64,000 nucleotides of DNA from JANSXG01 sp024743075 (GTDB lineage: Bacteria; Planctomycetota; Phycisphaerae; Phycisphaerales; UBA1924): assembly GCA_042140185.1 (NCBI GenBank), contig CP159477.1, positions 1,984,001 to 2,048,000 on the forward strand. The letters are read 5' to 3'. Below, piece after piece: positions 36,616 through 45,934 of the stretch. How positions within the stretch are numbered: position 1 is the stretch's first letter; each line of letters opens with the position of its first letter. The notes under the pieces were generated by a model, which made no database searches, was not told the DNA's origin, and saw only the letters and a program-made list of their open reading frames with translations. The position numbers were made by a program, and so were the translations under genes.

Positions 36616-39600
36616 GTGACCGCTTCAGCGGGCCAGTGCCCGAGCAAAAGCGACCTCGAGGCGATCGCAGCCGGCCAGGCTCCCGACGCGGACACCTATT
36701 CGCATGTCGCCCGTTGCCCTCAGTGCAGCGAGTTCCTCGCGCTCGCCCGGTTCAGCCGCCGATTCGGCGATGTGATCTCCGGCGAGCACCAGATCGCGCC
36801 ACAACCGGAAGGCAGCCCGAGGATCCATGGATACCGCATCCAGTCCGAGATCGCGCGCGGCGGCCAAGGTGTCGTGTACGAGGCAGAACAGTCGCTCACC
36901 GGCAAGTCCGTCGCGATCAAGGTGCTCCACTCGGTCAGCAACGCGACCGCGAGAGCCCGCCTCCACCGGGAGATGCAGATCATCGCTTCGCTCGATCACC
37001 CCGCGATCGTGCGCCTCATCGACTCCGTCCTCCTCGACGACGGACGCGAAGCGATCGTCATGGAACACATACTCGGCGAACCCATAACAAGTTGGGCCGA
37101 GCGCGAATTGCCGGATGTCGACGAGCGCCTGCGCGTGCTCGCGCAGGTCGCAGACGCCCTCCAGCACGCGCACGCCCACGGCGTGGTACACCGCGACCTC
37201 ACCCCCTCGAACATCCTCATCGACCGGCAGGGCCGCCCCCGCCTCCTGGACTTCGGCATCGCCCGACTCGTCGCCGACGATCCGACCGCCCTGACCCGCA
37301 CCGGCGAGTTCACAGGAACACTCGCCTACGCCGCACCGGAGCAGGTCTCCGGCGAACCCGCCGACGCCGATGCTCGAACCGATGTCTACTCGCTCGGTGT
37401 CATCGGATACCAGGTGCTCACCGGCACAACGCCCTACGCGCTGGACAGGCCGCTGGACGAACTGATCCGTTCGATCACCACCGACGAAGCGCCGTCCCGT
37501 TCCAGATCCGGCCTGCGTACGGATCAATGGACCGTCCTACACAAAGCGTTGCAGAAGGACCCGAAGCGCCGGTATCAGACCGCAGCTGAACTGTCCCACG
37601 ACCTCCGCGAAGCCGCCGAGGGCCGAGCCATACAGGCCCGTGCGTCGAGCCCGATGTACCGGGTTTCGCTATCGGTCCGGCGCAACCGGCGGATTCTGGT
37701 CGCGACCCTGTTGCTCGCAGCCATCGTGATGGGCACCATCGCTGTCAGCGCGAACCGCCTCGCGCGCACGGATCGAGCACGAACGCGCAGCGACCTCGCG
37801 GCCCTGCTCGCAACCGGTTCGCGCGAGCGCGCCGAGGCCATCCTGTGGGGACAACTGGACCGCGTTGCGCCGCGCAACCCGGACCCCGTTCGGCTGATGT
37901 GGCAAGCCGACTACGACACACGCTCACTGATCTGGACATTCGCGGAGATGCAATCCGAAGCACTCTGCCTCGAGGCGATCCGATCATTCGACAAGCCGCC
38001 GACAAGTATCACCCCGCTCGAAGACGGCGGGTTCGGCCTGATCGCCGCGGACCACCGCGTGTACAACATCCGAACCGAGAACGACCGAATGGTTCTCAGC
38101 CGCGGACCGCAACTGCCGGCCGAATGCCGCTACGCACGCCACATGAGCGACCGGCCTTGGATCATCGCGATCGCGGACGGTGGCCTGTGCCTCCTCGACG
38201 CCACAACCGGCAGCGTGCTCGCGTCGAGGGACCTCGACTCCCTTGCGGATCTCGTCGGACTGTCGGCACGCGCGGACACACTGGTCGTGTCCAGCTCCCG
38301 AGGCCCTCTCGGCGTCTACGCCCTCCCAGAGTTCCGCTCGGTGGCAACTCTCCCCGGAATATTCGGCGGCCAGAGCCCGTGGCTCGCCCCCAACGAACCG
38401 ACCGTCTGGTTCCTCGACCAGAACGGACAACTCTGCAGTTACCGCATCGAAGACGCGACCACCACCACCCACGGTTTTCGAGTCCAGGCGTCCCTGCACC
38501 AGTTCGCAGCAGAAGTCCAGATCCTTCCGTCCCGGTCAACAGCCGTCGTGGCGCACGCCGGCAAGGTGCTCGTGGCCCAAACCGACGGCTCCGGGGCTGC
38601 CACGCCGCTCGTCCTGCACTCCGGCTACCGGATGAACCTCGGCCTAAGCTCGGATACCGCCATACTCAGCGGTCAGTCCATCGGTGATTCTTCGCTCCGG
38701 CTCTGGGATACGCGCATGTGGCGACCGCTCGCTTCCTTCAGCGGCCACACCGGCTCGGTCCTCCACAGCGCTGTCTCCCGCGACGGGCACCGATGCCTGA
38801 CCGCCGACAGCGCGGGAACCCTCCGCCTCTGGGCGATCCCAGGATCGGGTTGGCGACGCGACCTCTCGACCGACACGGAAACAGTGCAGGATTTCGCAGT
38901 CGCACCCGATGGGGCCTACGCGTTCCTCCCCGCCGGTGAGAACGGTGTCCGCGTCGTCCCGCTCGGGTCGAACACCGAGCGGGTTTCGACAAGCCGTCCG
39001 GACTTCTCCGTCGCGCGAACTGTCATCCACCCGCGAGGACACATCATCGCTTCGATCGACCTTGAGCGATCAATCGCGTTGCGGCGAACGGTCGGTTCCG
39101 ATGCCTCGGAACCGACCATTGTCTCGCTCGGACCGAACGACACGATCGTCGCCGCGCACTTCCTCGCCCACGGAGAAAACCTGATCGTCGCCACACAGGA
39201 AGGGGACCTGATCGAAATCGACACCGCGCTGGGGGCGGTTCTTCGACGCGCCAAGGTGAGCCCGGCCGGACGCGTTTCCGATCTCTCAGTGTCTCCCGAC
39301 GGCCTGCTGCTCGCCCTGTCGACGCGCGCCGGAGCGGTCGTGATCGTTGACCGGGACACCCTCTCCGTACGACGCACGATGCAGTTCTCCGACCAACAGG
39401 TCCGTTCGCTCACATTCCACCCCAGCGGCGAACGAGTCGTCGGTGTAGGGGACGCCGGGCGAGCCCTCGTCTTCGAAGTCGCCACCGGCCGGATCCGGAC
39501 CTCCGATCCGCTCGGCGAAGCGAGCCTCTTCGAGGTCGCGATGCACCCGGCCGGTCACACGCTCGCCATCGGAGACCGCGCCGGCGCGGTACGCCTGATC

Positions 39601-39780
39601 GACAATGCCACCCTCCGCCCGCTCTGCACGCTGCGCGGCGACGGCTCGATCATGGCTCTGGCGTTCACACCGGACGGCGATCGGCTCATCGTCAGTTGCC
39701 TGGAACACCCGCCCCAACTCTGGGACCTCAACGCCCTGACCCGCCCCCTGTCCGCCATCCGCCCGGCCCGTACCCGCTGA
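36616..39780 (+). CDS. Membrane Ser/Thr kinase with N-terminal zinc finger and WD40-like repeats
   Basis: A 1054-residue protein combining four modules. Residues 30-37 carry HVARCPQC, the HxxxCxxC of anti-sigma zinc fingers. The kinase domain (about 74-340) has the glycine loop ARGGQGVVYEAE, Lys102 in VAIKVL, HRDLTPSN at 192-199, DFGIA and APEQ. In the catalytic loop Thr196 replaces the usual Lys. A transmembrane helix follows at about 359-379 (ILVATLLLAAIVMGTIAV). The remainder is a beta-propeller with WD-like repeats (LWDTRMWRPLASFSGHTGSV, HRCLTADSAGTLRLWAI). It starts 27 bases after the ECF gene, so it is a likely combined anti-sigma and sensor kinase. Confidence 0.9.
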   Translation: MTASAGQCPSKSDLEAIAAGQAPDADTYSHVARCPQCSEFLALARFSRRFGDVISGEHQIAPQPEGSPRIHGYRIQSEIARGGQGVVYEAEQSLTGKSVAIKVLHSVSNATARARLHREMQIIASLDHPAIVRLIDSVLLDDGREAIVMEHILGEPITSWAERELPDVDERLRVLAQVADALQHAHAHGVVHRDLTPSNILIDRQGRPRLLDFGIARLVADDPTALTRTGEFTGTLAYAAPEQVSGEPADADARTDVYSLGVIGYQVLTGTTPYALDRPLDELIRSITTDEAPSRSRSGLRTDQWTVLHKALQKDPKRRYQTAAELSHDLREAAEGRAIQARASSPMYRVSLSVRRNRRILVATLLLAAIVMGTIAVSANRLARTDRARTRSDLAALLATGSRERAEAILWGQLDRVAPRNPDPVRLMWQADYDTRSLIWTFAEMQSEALCLEAIRSFDKPPTSITPLEDGGFGLIAADHRVYNIRTENDRMVLSRGPQLPAECRYARHMSDRPWIIAIADGGLCLLDATTGSVLASRDLDSLADLVGLSARADTLVVSSSRGPLGVYALPEFRSVATLPGIFGGQSPWLAPNEPTVWFLDQNGQLCSYRIEDATTTTHGFRVQASLHQFAAEVQILPSRSTAVVAHAGKVLVAQTDGSGAATPLVLHSGYRMNLGLSSDTAILSGQSIGDSSLRLWDTRMWRPLASFSGHTGSVLHSAVSRDGHRCLTADSAGTLRLWAIPGSGWRRDLSTDTETVQDFAVAPDGAYAFLPAGENGVRVVPLGSNTERVSTSRPDFSVARTVIHPRGHIIASIDLERSIALRRTVGSDASEPTIVSLGPNDTIVAAHFLAHGENLIVATQEGDLIEIDTALGAVLRRAKVSPAGRVSDLSVSPDGLLLALSTRAGAVVIVDRDTLSVRRTMQFSDQQVRSLTFHPSGERVVGVGDAGRALVFEVATGRIRTSDPLGEASLFEVAMHPAGHTLAIGDRAGAVRLIDNATLRPLCTLRGDGSIMALAFTPDGDRLIVSCLEHPPQLWDLNALTRPLSAIRPARTR

Positions 39781-39860
39781 AAGCACCTCGTCGCAAAACG
39801 CCGAATCCCCCGGACGCCAGAAACACGCCGAGGGATCTTGAGCATCCAGCAGGTTGTAAG

Positions 39861-39934
39861 TGGGCGATACTGGATTCGAACCAGTGACCTCATCGATGTC
39901 AACGATGCGCGCTAGCCAACTGCGCCAATCGCCC
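39861..39934 (-). tRNA. tRNA-Val (anticodon GAC)
   Basis: Minus-strand cloverleaf: acceptor GGGCGAT/ATCGCCC with discriminator A, anticodon stem CATCG/CGATG and loop TTGACAT giving anticodon GAC, T-loop TTCGAAT. Total 74 bases, no encoded CCA. Confidence 0.95.
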
Positions 39935-39994
39935 AAGTTCCCGCCAAAGCGGGCCCGGCAGGATACACCAGACCCACCCGCCCCGGCAAGCGGC

Positions 39995-42358
39995 TCACTC
40001 CGCTGATTTCGACGCTTCGGCAGGCCGCAGTTCCAGCACCCGTCGCACCTCGACGGGAAGCAGGGGCAACGGTTCGCCCGAATGCCACGCCCCGTGCTGG
40101 TCACGAAAGTGAGGACTCAGTGGCTTACCGGACTGGCCACCCGGCATGTGGATCAGACCCGCTTCCAGCCGTCCAGGGCTGATCGCGAAGCGTTCGCTCG
40201 CCCCGAAAGTCGGCCGCGCGACACGCACACTGCTCGTGTCACCGCTTTGCCACGCCGGCGGGATCTCCAGCATCCTTCGCATCGGTGCCGGGGCCATGTC
40301 CGCGAACGGGTGAGCGACCCGGCTCTGGTTCCGCTCCCCCCACAGCGTCTCGATCCCGCCGTCGCCCCCGAGCCCGAAGTCACGCACCATTCCGACAAAC
40401 ACCCGACGCAAGAGATCGTCCCAGTCAGCGTATCGGGGATCGAGCAGATGCGCCGGACGCTCTTCCAGCAGCCGCAGCACCGGCTCGTCGCCGCTGAACG
40501 AGACATACACCCACTCCTGCCCGTCCGCCGCGGCCGGCGCGAGCAAGGGCGACAACGCCGCTTGCTGCAGACGCGACCGGAACGCCCGCAGCAACCTGAA
40601 CGCCGCCTGGTCCGCATCCGAAGTCCCATTCCAGCCACGCACAATCTCTACGGCCCGATCGATCAACTCGTCATCGGGGGAGCTTGGCATCGCCCCGAGC
40701 AGGTGATCCCGGTACGGGTCGAGCAGCGCCGATCGCGTGTCGAGGGCAACGTCGAACACCTCTCGCTCCGTCCATTGATCCGCCTCGCCTAGAAGTTCGC
40801 GGATCCGCTGCGCACGCACGCCGAGCGCGAAGTCCCGTCCGAGTTCGCTCGCTCCGTTGCGCAGCGAGACCACCCGGTTGTTCGCCGTGAAAAGCACGCC
40901 CGAGTCCGGTCGCACCAGCTGAGGCCGGTCCTGCCCCTCGCGGTTCCCGAGCCAACGGGTCGTCCCGTTCGCCCAACCCTCATCCAGCCCGCCGGCAAAC
41001 CCTTCGCGTTTGGGCAGGAAGCCGCCGATCGTCCAAGCGATGTCGCCGCGAGCATCGGCCATCACAATGTTCTGAGCCGGACCGAGCCACGACCGAGCAA
41101 CCTGCAGGCCTTCCTCAAGACTCCGCGCAAGAGGCAGGTCGAGCAATCGCAGGTTCGTGTTCGACGCATCGAGCGCCCCCCAACGCATCGCGAGCGGGCC
41201 GCCGTCAGGACCGATGTCGGTCACCGGCCCCCACCTCGTCGTCTGAACCTCGAACTCGATCGGCTCGCCACCTTTCACTTCGATGACCTCAACGCGCGCA
41301 CCGAACGCCTCCGATCCATCTCGGTATCGGTAGCGCGTCGGATCGTCCGCCAGAGGCTCGATTGGCACGAGGTCCACGAGGTCCGCCGTCAGATTCGTGA
41401 ATCCCCACGCGAGCGAATCGCTCGACCCCGCCACCACGCCGGGCAGACCCGGGAGGGAAAGTCCAGCCACCATCCGCGCATCCCCCGCTCCGTCCTCCCA
41501 CGCGATGGCCGCGCGATACCAGATGTTCGGGAGCATCAGCGGCAGGTGCATGTCATTGGAGACGACGGCCCCGCCGTGCGCCGTCCGCGAACCAGCGACC
41601 GCCCAACTGTTCGAGCCCAGGACCGCGAGTTCACTCTCCACGCGCACCAGTTCGATCGCGGAGCTGTCCACCGCCGAAACAGCGAACACCTCGGGCCCGG
41701 GCACCGACACCGGCCGATACCCCCCGGTCGGATCGTCGGCGGGCGCATCGAGCGGCGCATCGAACCTCGTCGCACGCGGCGCCAGAAACTCCACCATTTC
41801 GGGCGCCAGCGCGTCACGCATCCCGGCGAGCACACGATCCTCTTGATCCCCCGAGCGCAACAGCAAGGTCATGTCGAGCATCACGAGGATCGAGTCCTCG
41901 AGACTCCACGGCTCCGGCGCCACGCCCAGCAGCGTGTACTCCAGCGGCGGAGCCGCCATCGCCGCGATCCCCGCGTTCACACCGTCGCGATACGCTTCCA
42001 GCAAACGACGATGCCGCTCCGGAAGCGACGCAACCACATCGGCCGCCACGCCGTCGAAGCCGTACACGCGCACCGCCCGGTCCGAGCCGATCGTATCGGG
42101 CCCGATGATCTCAGACAGCCGCCCCGACGCCCGACGACGGATCAGATCCATCTGCACCAGGCGCTCCTGCGCGTGAAGGTAGCCCAGCGCAACCGCGCCG
42201 TCTTCGAATCGCTCCGCCCGGATCAACGGCACGTCGAACGCATCGAATTCGACCCGCACGACGGCGCCGAGCGCGTCGATCGGTTGCGGCCCCGCCGCAA
42301 CCGTCGGCAGACACGCCCCGCAGACCGCTACCGAACCGATAATCCAACGTCCCAGCAC
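39995..42358 (-). CDS. Penicillin acylase family protein (N-terminal nucleophile hydrolase)
   Basis: A large secreted hydrolase of the penicillin/aculeacin acylase family. The signal region is RWIIGSVAVCGACLPTVAAG. The precursor junction reads LGSNSWAVAGSRTAHGG, where the Ser after Gly becomes the catalytic N-terminal nucleophile after autocleavage. Early motifs VPLIRAERFEDGAVALGYLH and AQERLVQMDLIRRRASGRL are standard, as is NDMHLPLMLPNIWYRAAI. I use GTG 42358, with GGAGGTGG just upstream, instead of the longer ATG at 42409. It would act outside the cytoplasm on an amide, possibly an acylated lactone or peptide; substrate unknown. Confidence 0.9.
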   Translation of the reverse strand: MLGRWIIGSVAVCGACLPTVAAGPQPIDALGAVVRVEFDAFDVPLIRAERFEDGAVALGYLHAQERLVQMDLIRRRASGRLSEIIGPDTIGSDRAVRVYGFDGVAADVVASLPERHRRLLEAYRDGVNAGIAAMAAPPLEYTLLGVAPEPWSLEDSILVMLDMTLLLRSGDQEDRVLAGMRDALAPEMVEFLAPRATRFDAPLDAPADDPTGGYRPVSVPGPEVFAVSAVDSSAIELVRVESELAVLGSNSWAVAGSRTAHGGAVVSNDMHLPLMLPNIWYRAAIAWEDGAGDARMVAGLSLPGLPGVVAGSSDSLAWGFTNLTADLVDLVPIEPLADDPTRYRYRDGSEAFGARVEVIEVKGGEPIEFEVQTTRWGPVTDIGPDGGPLAMRWGALDASNTNLRLLDLPLARSLEEGLQVARSWLGPAQNIVMADARGDIAWTIGGFLPKREGFAGGLDEGWANGTTRWLGNREGQDRPQLVRPDSGVLFTANNRVVSLRNGASELGRDFALGVRAQRIRELLGEADQWTEREVFDVALDTRSALLDPYRDHLLGAMPSSPDDELIDRAVEIVRGWNGTSDADQAAFRLLRAFRSRLQQAALSPLLAPAAADGQEWVYVSFSGDEPVLRLLEERPAHLLDPRYADWDDLLRRVFVGMVRDFGLGGDGGIETLWGERNQSRVAHPFADMAPAPMRRMLEIPPAWQSGDTSSVRVARPTFGASERFAISPGRLEAGLIHMPGGQSGKPLSPHFRDQHGAWHSGEPLPLLPVEVRRVLELRPAEASKSAE

Positions 42359-42410
42359 TGCGCCACCTCCGACCCTTTCTCGGATTCTACCGAGCTCTAC
42401 GACGCGCACG

Positions 42411-42437
42411 AAAAAGGGCGCCGCAGGTGCGACGCCC
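42411..42437 (-). terminator. Intrinsic terminator of the sugar dehydrogenase gene
   Basis: On the minus strand GGGCG-T-CGC-ACCT-GCG-G-CGCCC forms a stem with one mismatch, followed by TTTTT, just after the stop at 42465. Confidence 0.85.
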
Positions 42438-42464
42438 TCACAGATCTGTTGCCGCCGGATCGGC

Positions 42465-43916
42465 TCAGCAGTCGGACCCGAAGTTCGCCAGCACCAGGTT
42501 CAGGTCCGCAAGGTCGACGTTCCCGTCGCCGGTCGCGTCACCCTCGTCGGTAGCGGTCCCGAAGTTCGCCAGAACCAGGTTGAGGTCCGCAAGATCCACC
42601 GAGCCGCTGCCGTTGACATCGCCGTCGCAGGCAGGTTCGCACGAGTCGATCACGCCGTTGCCGTTCGCGTCCTGCGCGGAACCGTCCAGAATCTCCGCGG
42701 CGTCTTCGATGCCGTTCTCGTTGCAGTCCGTGAACGGACCATCAACCGGTACGATCTTGTACACGCGACCGTTGAACAGCGAGCACATGTACAGCTCGCC
42801 GTACGCGTCCTCGCCGAACGACGACAAGCCCGAGAGCCCACCGGCGACTTCACCGGTGCGCTCCGTGAAGTTCGTCACGCCGCTGAGCGCGTTGTACGAA
42901 AAACTCCATACCCGACTCGAGCAGTAATCACCGAAGAAGTAGGTGCCTTCCAGGCCCGGGATGTTCACACCGCGGTAGACGTTGCCGCCCGTGATCGAGC
43001 AGTTGCCCCCGCTGCGCGAGTAGGTGTACACCGGGAAGGTCAACTGGGACGACGGCGGACAGCCGGTGAGGTTGTAGGGGTTATTGCCCTCATAACAGCG
43101 CCACCCGTAGTTCTCGCCGCCGAGCGAGCCGGCGCGTTGGCGGTTGATCTCTTCCCACGCGTTCTGACCAACGTCGGCCATCCACAGGTCACCGGTCTCG
43201 CGGTCGAAAGAATTCCGCCACGGGTTGCGCAGCCCGTACGCCCAGATCTCGTCGAGACCGTCTTCACCGACAAACGGGTTGTTGTCCGGGATGCCGTACA
43301 AGCCGCCCGCGCCGTTGCTGCCGTCGACATCGAGACGCAGCATCTTGCCCAGAAGCAGGTTGATGTTCTGCGCACGGTTGCCGGGGTCGCCGCCGGAACC
43401 GCCGTCACCGAGCGCCCAGTACAGGTAACCGTCGTTCGGGCTGAACCCGATCCATCCGCCGTTGTGGTTCGAGAACGGCTGCGACACCGAAAGCATCACG
43501 ACACCCGACGAGGCGTCCGCGACGTTCGGATCCCCCGGATCGACGGAGTACCGCGCGATGCGGCTCACGCCGCCCGAGCCCGTGTAGCTCACGTAGAAGT
43601 AGCCGTTCTCGTCGTAGTCGGGATGGAACGCCAAGCCCAGCAGGCCGCGTTCGCCGCCGCTCAGCACGATGTTCTGGATGTCCAGAAACACCGAGAGCTG
43701 ACCGGTGTTCTGATCGCGCACGCGGATCCGGCCCGGCTGCTCGACGATGAAGATCCGGTCGAAGTCGTTGGGCGCGTGGGTCACATACAGCGGGCTGCTC
43801 AGGCCCGTCGCCACGAGCTCGTTGGTCATCTGCGGGATGCCAGAGCCGGCGTACGCCGCGGAAGCCGCGAGCATTCCGGCACCGATCGCAAGGGTCGTCA
43901 GGGTCTTCATGTTCAA
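42465..43916 (-). CDS. PQQ-dependent sugar dehydrogenase-like protein with dockerin repeats
   Basis: A 483-residue secreted protein with a signal peptide (LAIGAGMLAASAAYAGS). The body is a soluble glucose dehydrogenase-like six-bladed propeller: LSSPLYVTHAPNDFDRIFIV, ERGLLGLAFHPDYDENGYFY, YWALGDGGSGGDPGNRAQN, and ENYGWRCYEG. The C-terminus has two dockerin-type repeats, GDVNGSGSVDLADLNLVLAN and GDATGDGNVDLADLNLVLAN, typical of Phycisphaerae exoproteins and probably calcium-binding. DNA of the repeats is nearly identical at 42478-42518 and 42559-42598. It likely oxidises sugars or other ketose-type substrates outside the cell and is anchored through the repeats. Confidence 0.9.
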   Translation of the reverse strand: MNMKTLTTLAIGAGMLAASAAYAGSGIPQMTNELVATGLSSPLYVTHAPNDFDRIFIVEQPGRIRVRDQNTGQLSVFLDIQNIVLSGGERGLLGLAFHPDYDENGYFYVSYTGSGGVSRIARYSVDPGDPNVADASSGVVMLSVSQPFSNHNGGWIGFSPNDGYLYWALGDGGSGGDPGNRAQNINLLLGKMLRLDVDGSNGAGGLYGIPDNNPFVGEDGLDEIWAYGLRNPWRNSFDRETGDLWMADVGQNAWEEINRQRAGSLGGENYGWRCYEGNNPYNLTGCPPSSQLTFPVYTYSRSGGNCSITGGNVYRGVNIPGLEGTYFFGDYCSSRVWSFSYNALSGVTNFTERTGEVAGGLSGLSSFGEDAYGELYMCSLFNGRVYKIVPVDGPFTDCNENGIEDAAEILDGSAQDANGNGVIDSCEPACDGDVNGSGSVDLADLNLVLANFGTATDEGDATGDGNVDLADLNLVLANFGSDC

Positions 43917-44045
43917 ACTCCTCTTCTGCTGTCCCGGTCGGGGTCTCTTCGAAGATCTCCCGCGAGCGGTACCCCCCCGCCACCCGGAAGGTCGACTTGG
44001 GTTCGTCGCGGCTGCCGCGCTCCGCGCCGGCAGGTCTCATCAGTG

Positions 44046-44077
44046 AAAACGCCCCACCGCCGTCAAGCGATGGGGCG
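44046..44077 (-). terminator. Intrinsic terminator of the dockerin protein gene at 44141
   Basis: CGCCCCA (44050-44056) and TGGGGCG (44071-44077) pair as a seven-base stem; on the minus strand TTTT follows. The loop is long (14 bases), so the hairpin may be weaker than others here. Confidence 0.65.
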
Positions 44078-44140
44078 ATAACTCTCTATCGAGCCGGATC
44101 CCTCAGGCCTTCAGCCCGAGCCCCCGGCCCTGCGCGGATT

Positions 44141-45586
44141 TCAGCAGGAACCGCCGAAGTTGCCGAGCACGATGTTCAGGTCGGCAAGGTCAACGACCTC
44201 GTCGCCGTTGGCGTCGCCGGCCGGCGGGATCGGATCGCCGCCACCAACCGGCGGCTCAGCACCTTCGCCGAAGTTCGCAAGAACCAGGTTCAGGTCCGCA
44301 AGGTCGACCTGACCGTCGCCGGTGACATCACCGAGGCAGGGCAGACCGGGAACCATCGAAACGCCCGAGAGCGAATCGGGGCCGTTGTTCTTGAACATGC
44401 CCAGCGTCACATCACCCTCTTCCGGAGCGACGTCGGTCACGAAACCGAAGCTGTACATGGTGCCCCAGCGGATCGGGTTGTCCGGCGTGCTCCACACCAG
44501 CTCATCGCCCACACGCGCCATGGTCCAGTCGTCGTTGGAGATCGACGGGCCGCCCATGTAAGCGATCGGTTCGTTGTGGTGGAACACCGCGTGGAAACGC
44601 TCGTTGTTCAGCAGCGCCGAAGCGGGCAGCGGCACGCGGAACTCGTCGATCTGACGATCCATGTCCACGTTCTTCACCGAGTAGCTGTAGCGCCACAGGC
44701 CCGGGCCGGCCTCCTGCACGTGCGCCGAGATCAGCGCGCGTCCGTCCGGCGATTCGAACTCGACGACCGGGAGCTCTTCAGCGATCTCGGTGATCATCGA
44801 GTCGGGGCGTGCGTCGAACAGGAAGTAGTTCTGCGTCGGGACCGTTCCCTGGCTGCTCTGCGAGAAGTTCCAGCCGTTGCCGTTCCAGACCGGGGTGACC
44901 GGCTTCCACGCGGCACTGTTGTAAATGCAGACGTCATCCTTCGCGATGTAGCTGGCCTCGAAGTAATACTTCGCACCGGGGTTCAGCGCCGGATCGAGGT
45001 CAACGTCCTTGATCTGCATGTGACGGGCAACGCCGGAAGTCGGCGCGCCGCCGGTCTGGAAGACCGAGCCGGTGTACGACCACTCGCCGCTCCAGGGGTT
45101 GATCTCATAACGCGGGGCGAGGCCGCTCTTGCTGGCGTTCAGGCCCGGCGAGTACGTGTCGGTGCAGCCGACACCGAGCCAGTTGCCGTCGGTCGGCTGG
45201 CAGGGGCCAACAGCCGCTTCAAAGCACTGCGAGCTGGAGAGCGCGAAGAAGCCGTGCTTCACCCAACCCTGCGCGATCTGATCGACCTGCTGGTCCATCA
45301 CGCGGTACACGTTGAAGGTGATGAAGGGGTGATCCGGATCCGGCGAGTTCTGCCAGATCAGGCGCTCGGTGCCGACGTTCCACGAAGTCGTGCCCACCGA
45401 GAGACCGGAGATATCGTTCACGTTGTCGCGGCTGTACTGCTGCATGCCATAAACCTGGCAGAGCGTGACGTCCGGACCTTCCGAGAGCGGGCAAAGCTCG
45501 CCGCCGTTGTAGTCGCCGCCCGCCTGCGACGCGCCGGCCATCGCGCAAAGACCGGCCGCACCCAAAACAATTCGCGATTTCTTCAT
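44141..45586 (-). CDS. Secreted protein of unknown fold with dockerin repeats
   Basis: Start ATG 45586 (MKKSRIVLGAAGLC) has GAGGTATAGAC before it; the signal peptide ends SQAGG. The body (about 400 residues) is rich in aromatics and short loops (NVGTERLIWQNSPDPDHPFI, FRVPLPASALLNNERFHAVF) and matches no fold I recognise; the motif YFEASYIAKDDVCIYNSAAW suggests beta sheet. It ends in two dockerin repeats, GDVTGDGQVDLADLNLVLAN and GDANGDEVVDLADLNIVLGN. The reading frame stays open far upstream over the opposite gene, but that part is antisense and not used. Confidence 0.85.
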   Translation of the reverse strand: MKKSRIVLGAAGLCAMAGASQAGGDYNGGELCPLSEGPDVTLCQVYGMQQYSRDNVNDISGLSVGTTSWNVGTERLIWQNSPDPDHPFITFNVYRVMDQQVDQIAQGWVKHGFFALSSSQCFEAAVGPCQPTDGNWLGVGCTDTYSPGLNASKSGLAPRYEINPWSGEWSYTGSVFQTGGAPTSGVARHMQIKDVDLDPALNPGAKYYFEASYIAKDDVCIYNSAAWKPVTPVWNGNGWNFSQSSQGTVPTQNYFLFDARPDSMITEIAEELPVVEFESPDGRALISAHVQEAGPGLWRYSYSVKNVDMDRQIDEFRVPLPASALLNNERFHAVFHHNEPIAYMGGPSISNDDWTMARVGDELVWSTPDNPIRWGTMYSFGFVTDVAPEEGDVTLGMFKNNGPDSLSGVSMVPGLPCLGDVTGDGQVDLADLNLVLANFGEGAEPPVGGGDPIPPAGDANGDEVVDLADLNIVLGNFGGSC

Positions 45587-45934
45587 CTGTCTATACCTCT
45601 CCGGTGATGGTCGAAGCGCCGTCCAACAGACGCCCCGGATGTTCTCGTGATACGCCGTTCGACGGCGTACACTCTGCTCGGCAGCGACGTCCCCCACAGC
45701 ACACCACGGCGAAACAACACCCCGGGCACCCGTTGGCCATCTCTGCTCTTGGACCATACACCCACTTTCTGCCCCGCTCAATGAATTCCTGCGCTTCAGC
45801 ACCGCCTCGCCCAAAGATGGTGAACGCAAGACCTTCCGAAGGAAAACCCCGGTTTTCATACGGATCGTCGCCGTCATCGACCCGATAATCTCACCGCTCA
45901 AGCCATTTCCAGCGATTCCGCTCAGCCTGTCCAA
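45587..45934. other. Divergent intergenic region with a hairpin
   Basis: This 348-base gap separates the dockerin protein and the polyferredoxin-TPR gene, which point away from each other, so it must carry both promoters. The one clear structure is a perfect eight-base inverted repeat TACGCCGT-TCG-ACGGCGTA at 45651-45669. No gene is seen. Confidence 0.6.
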
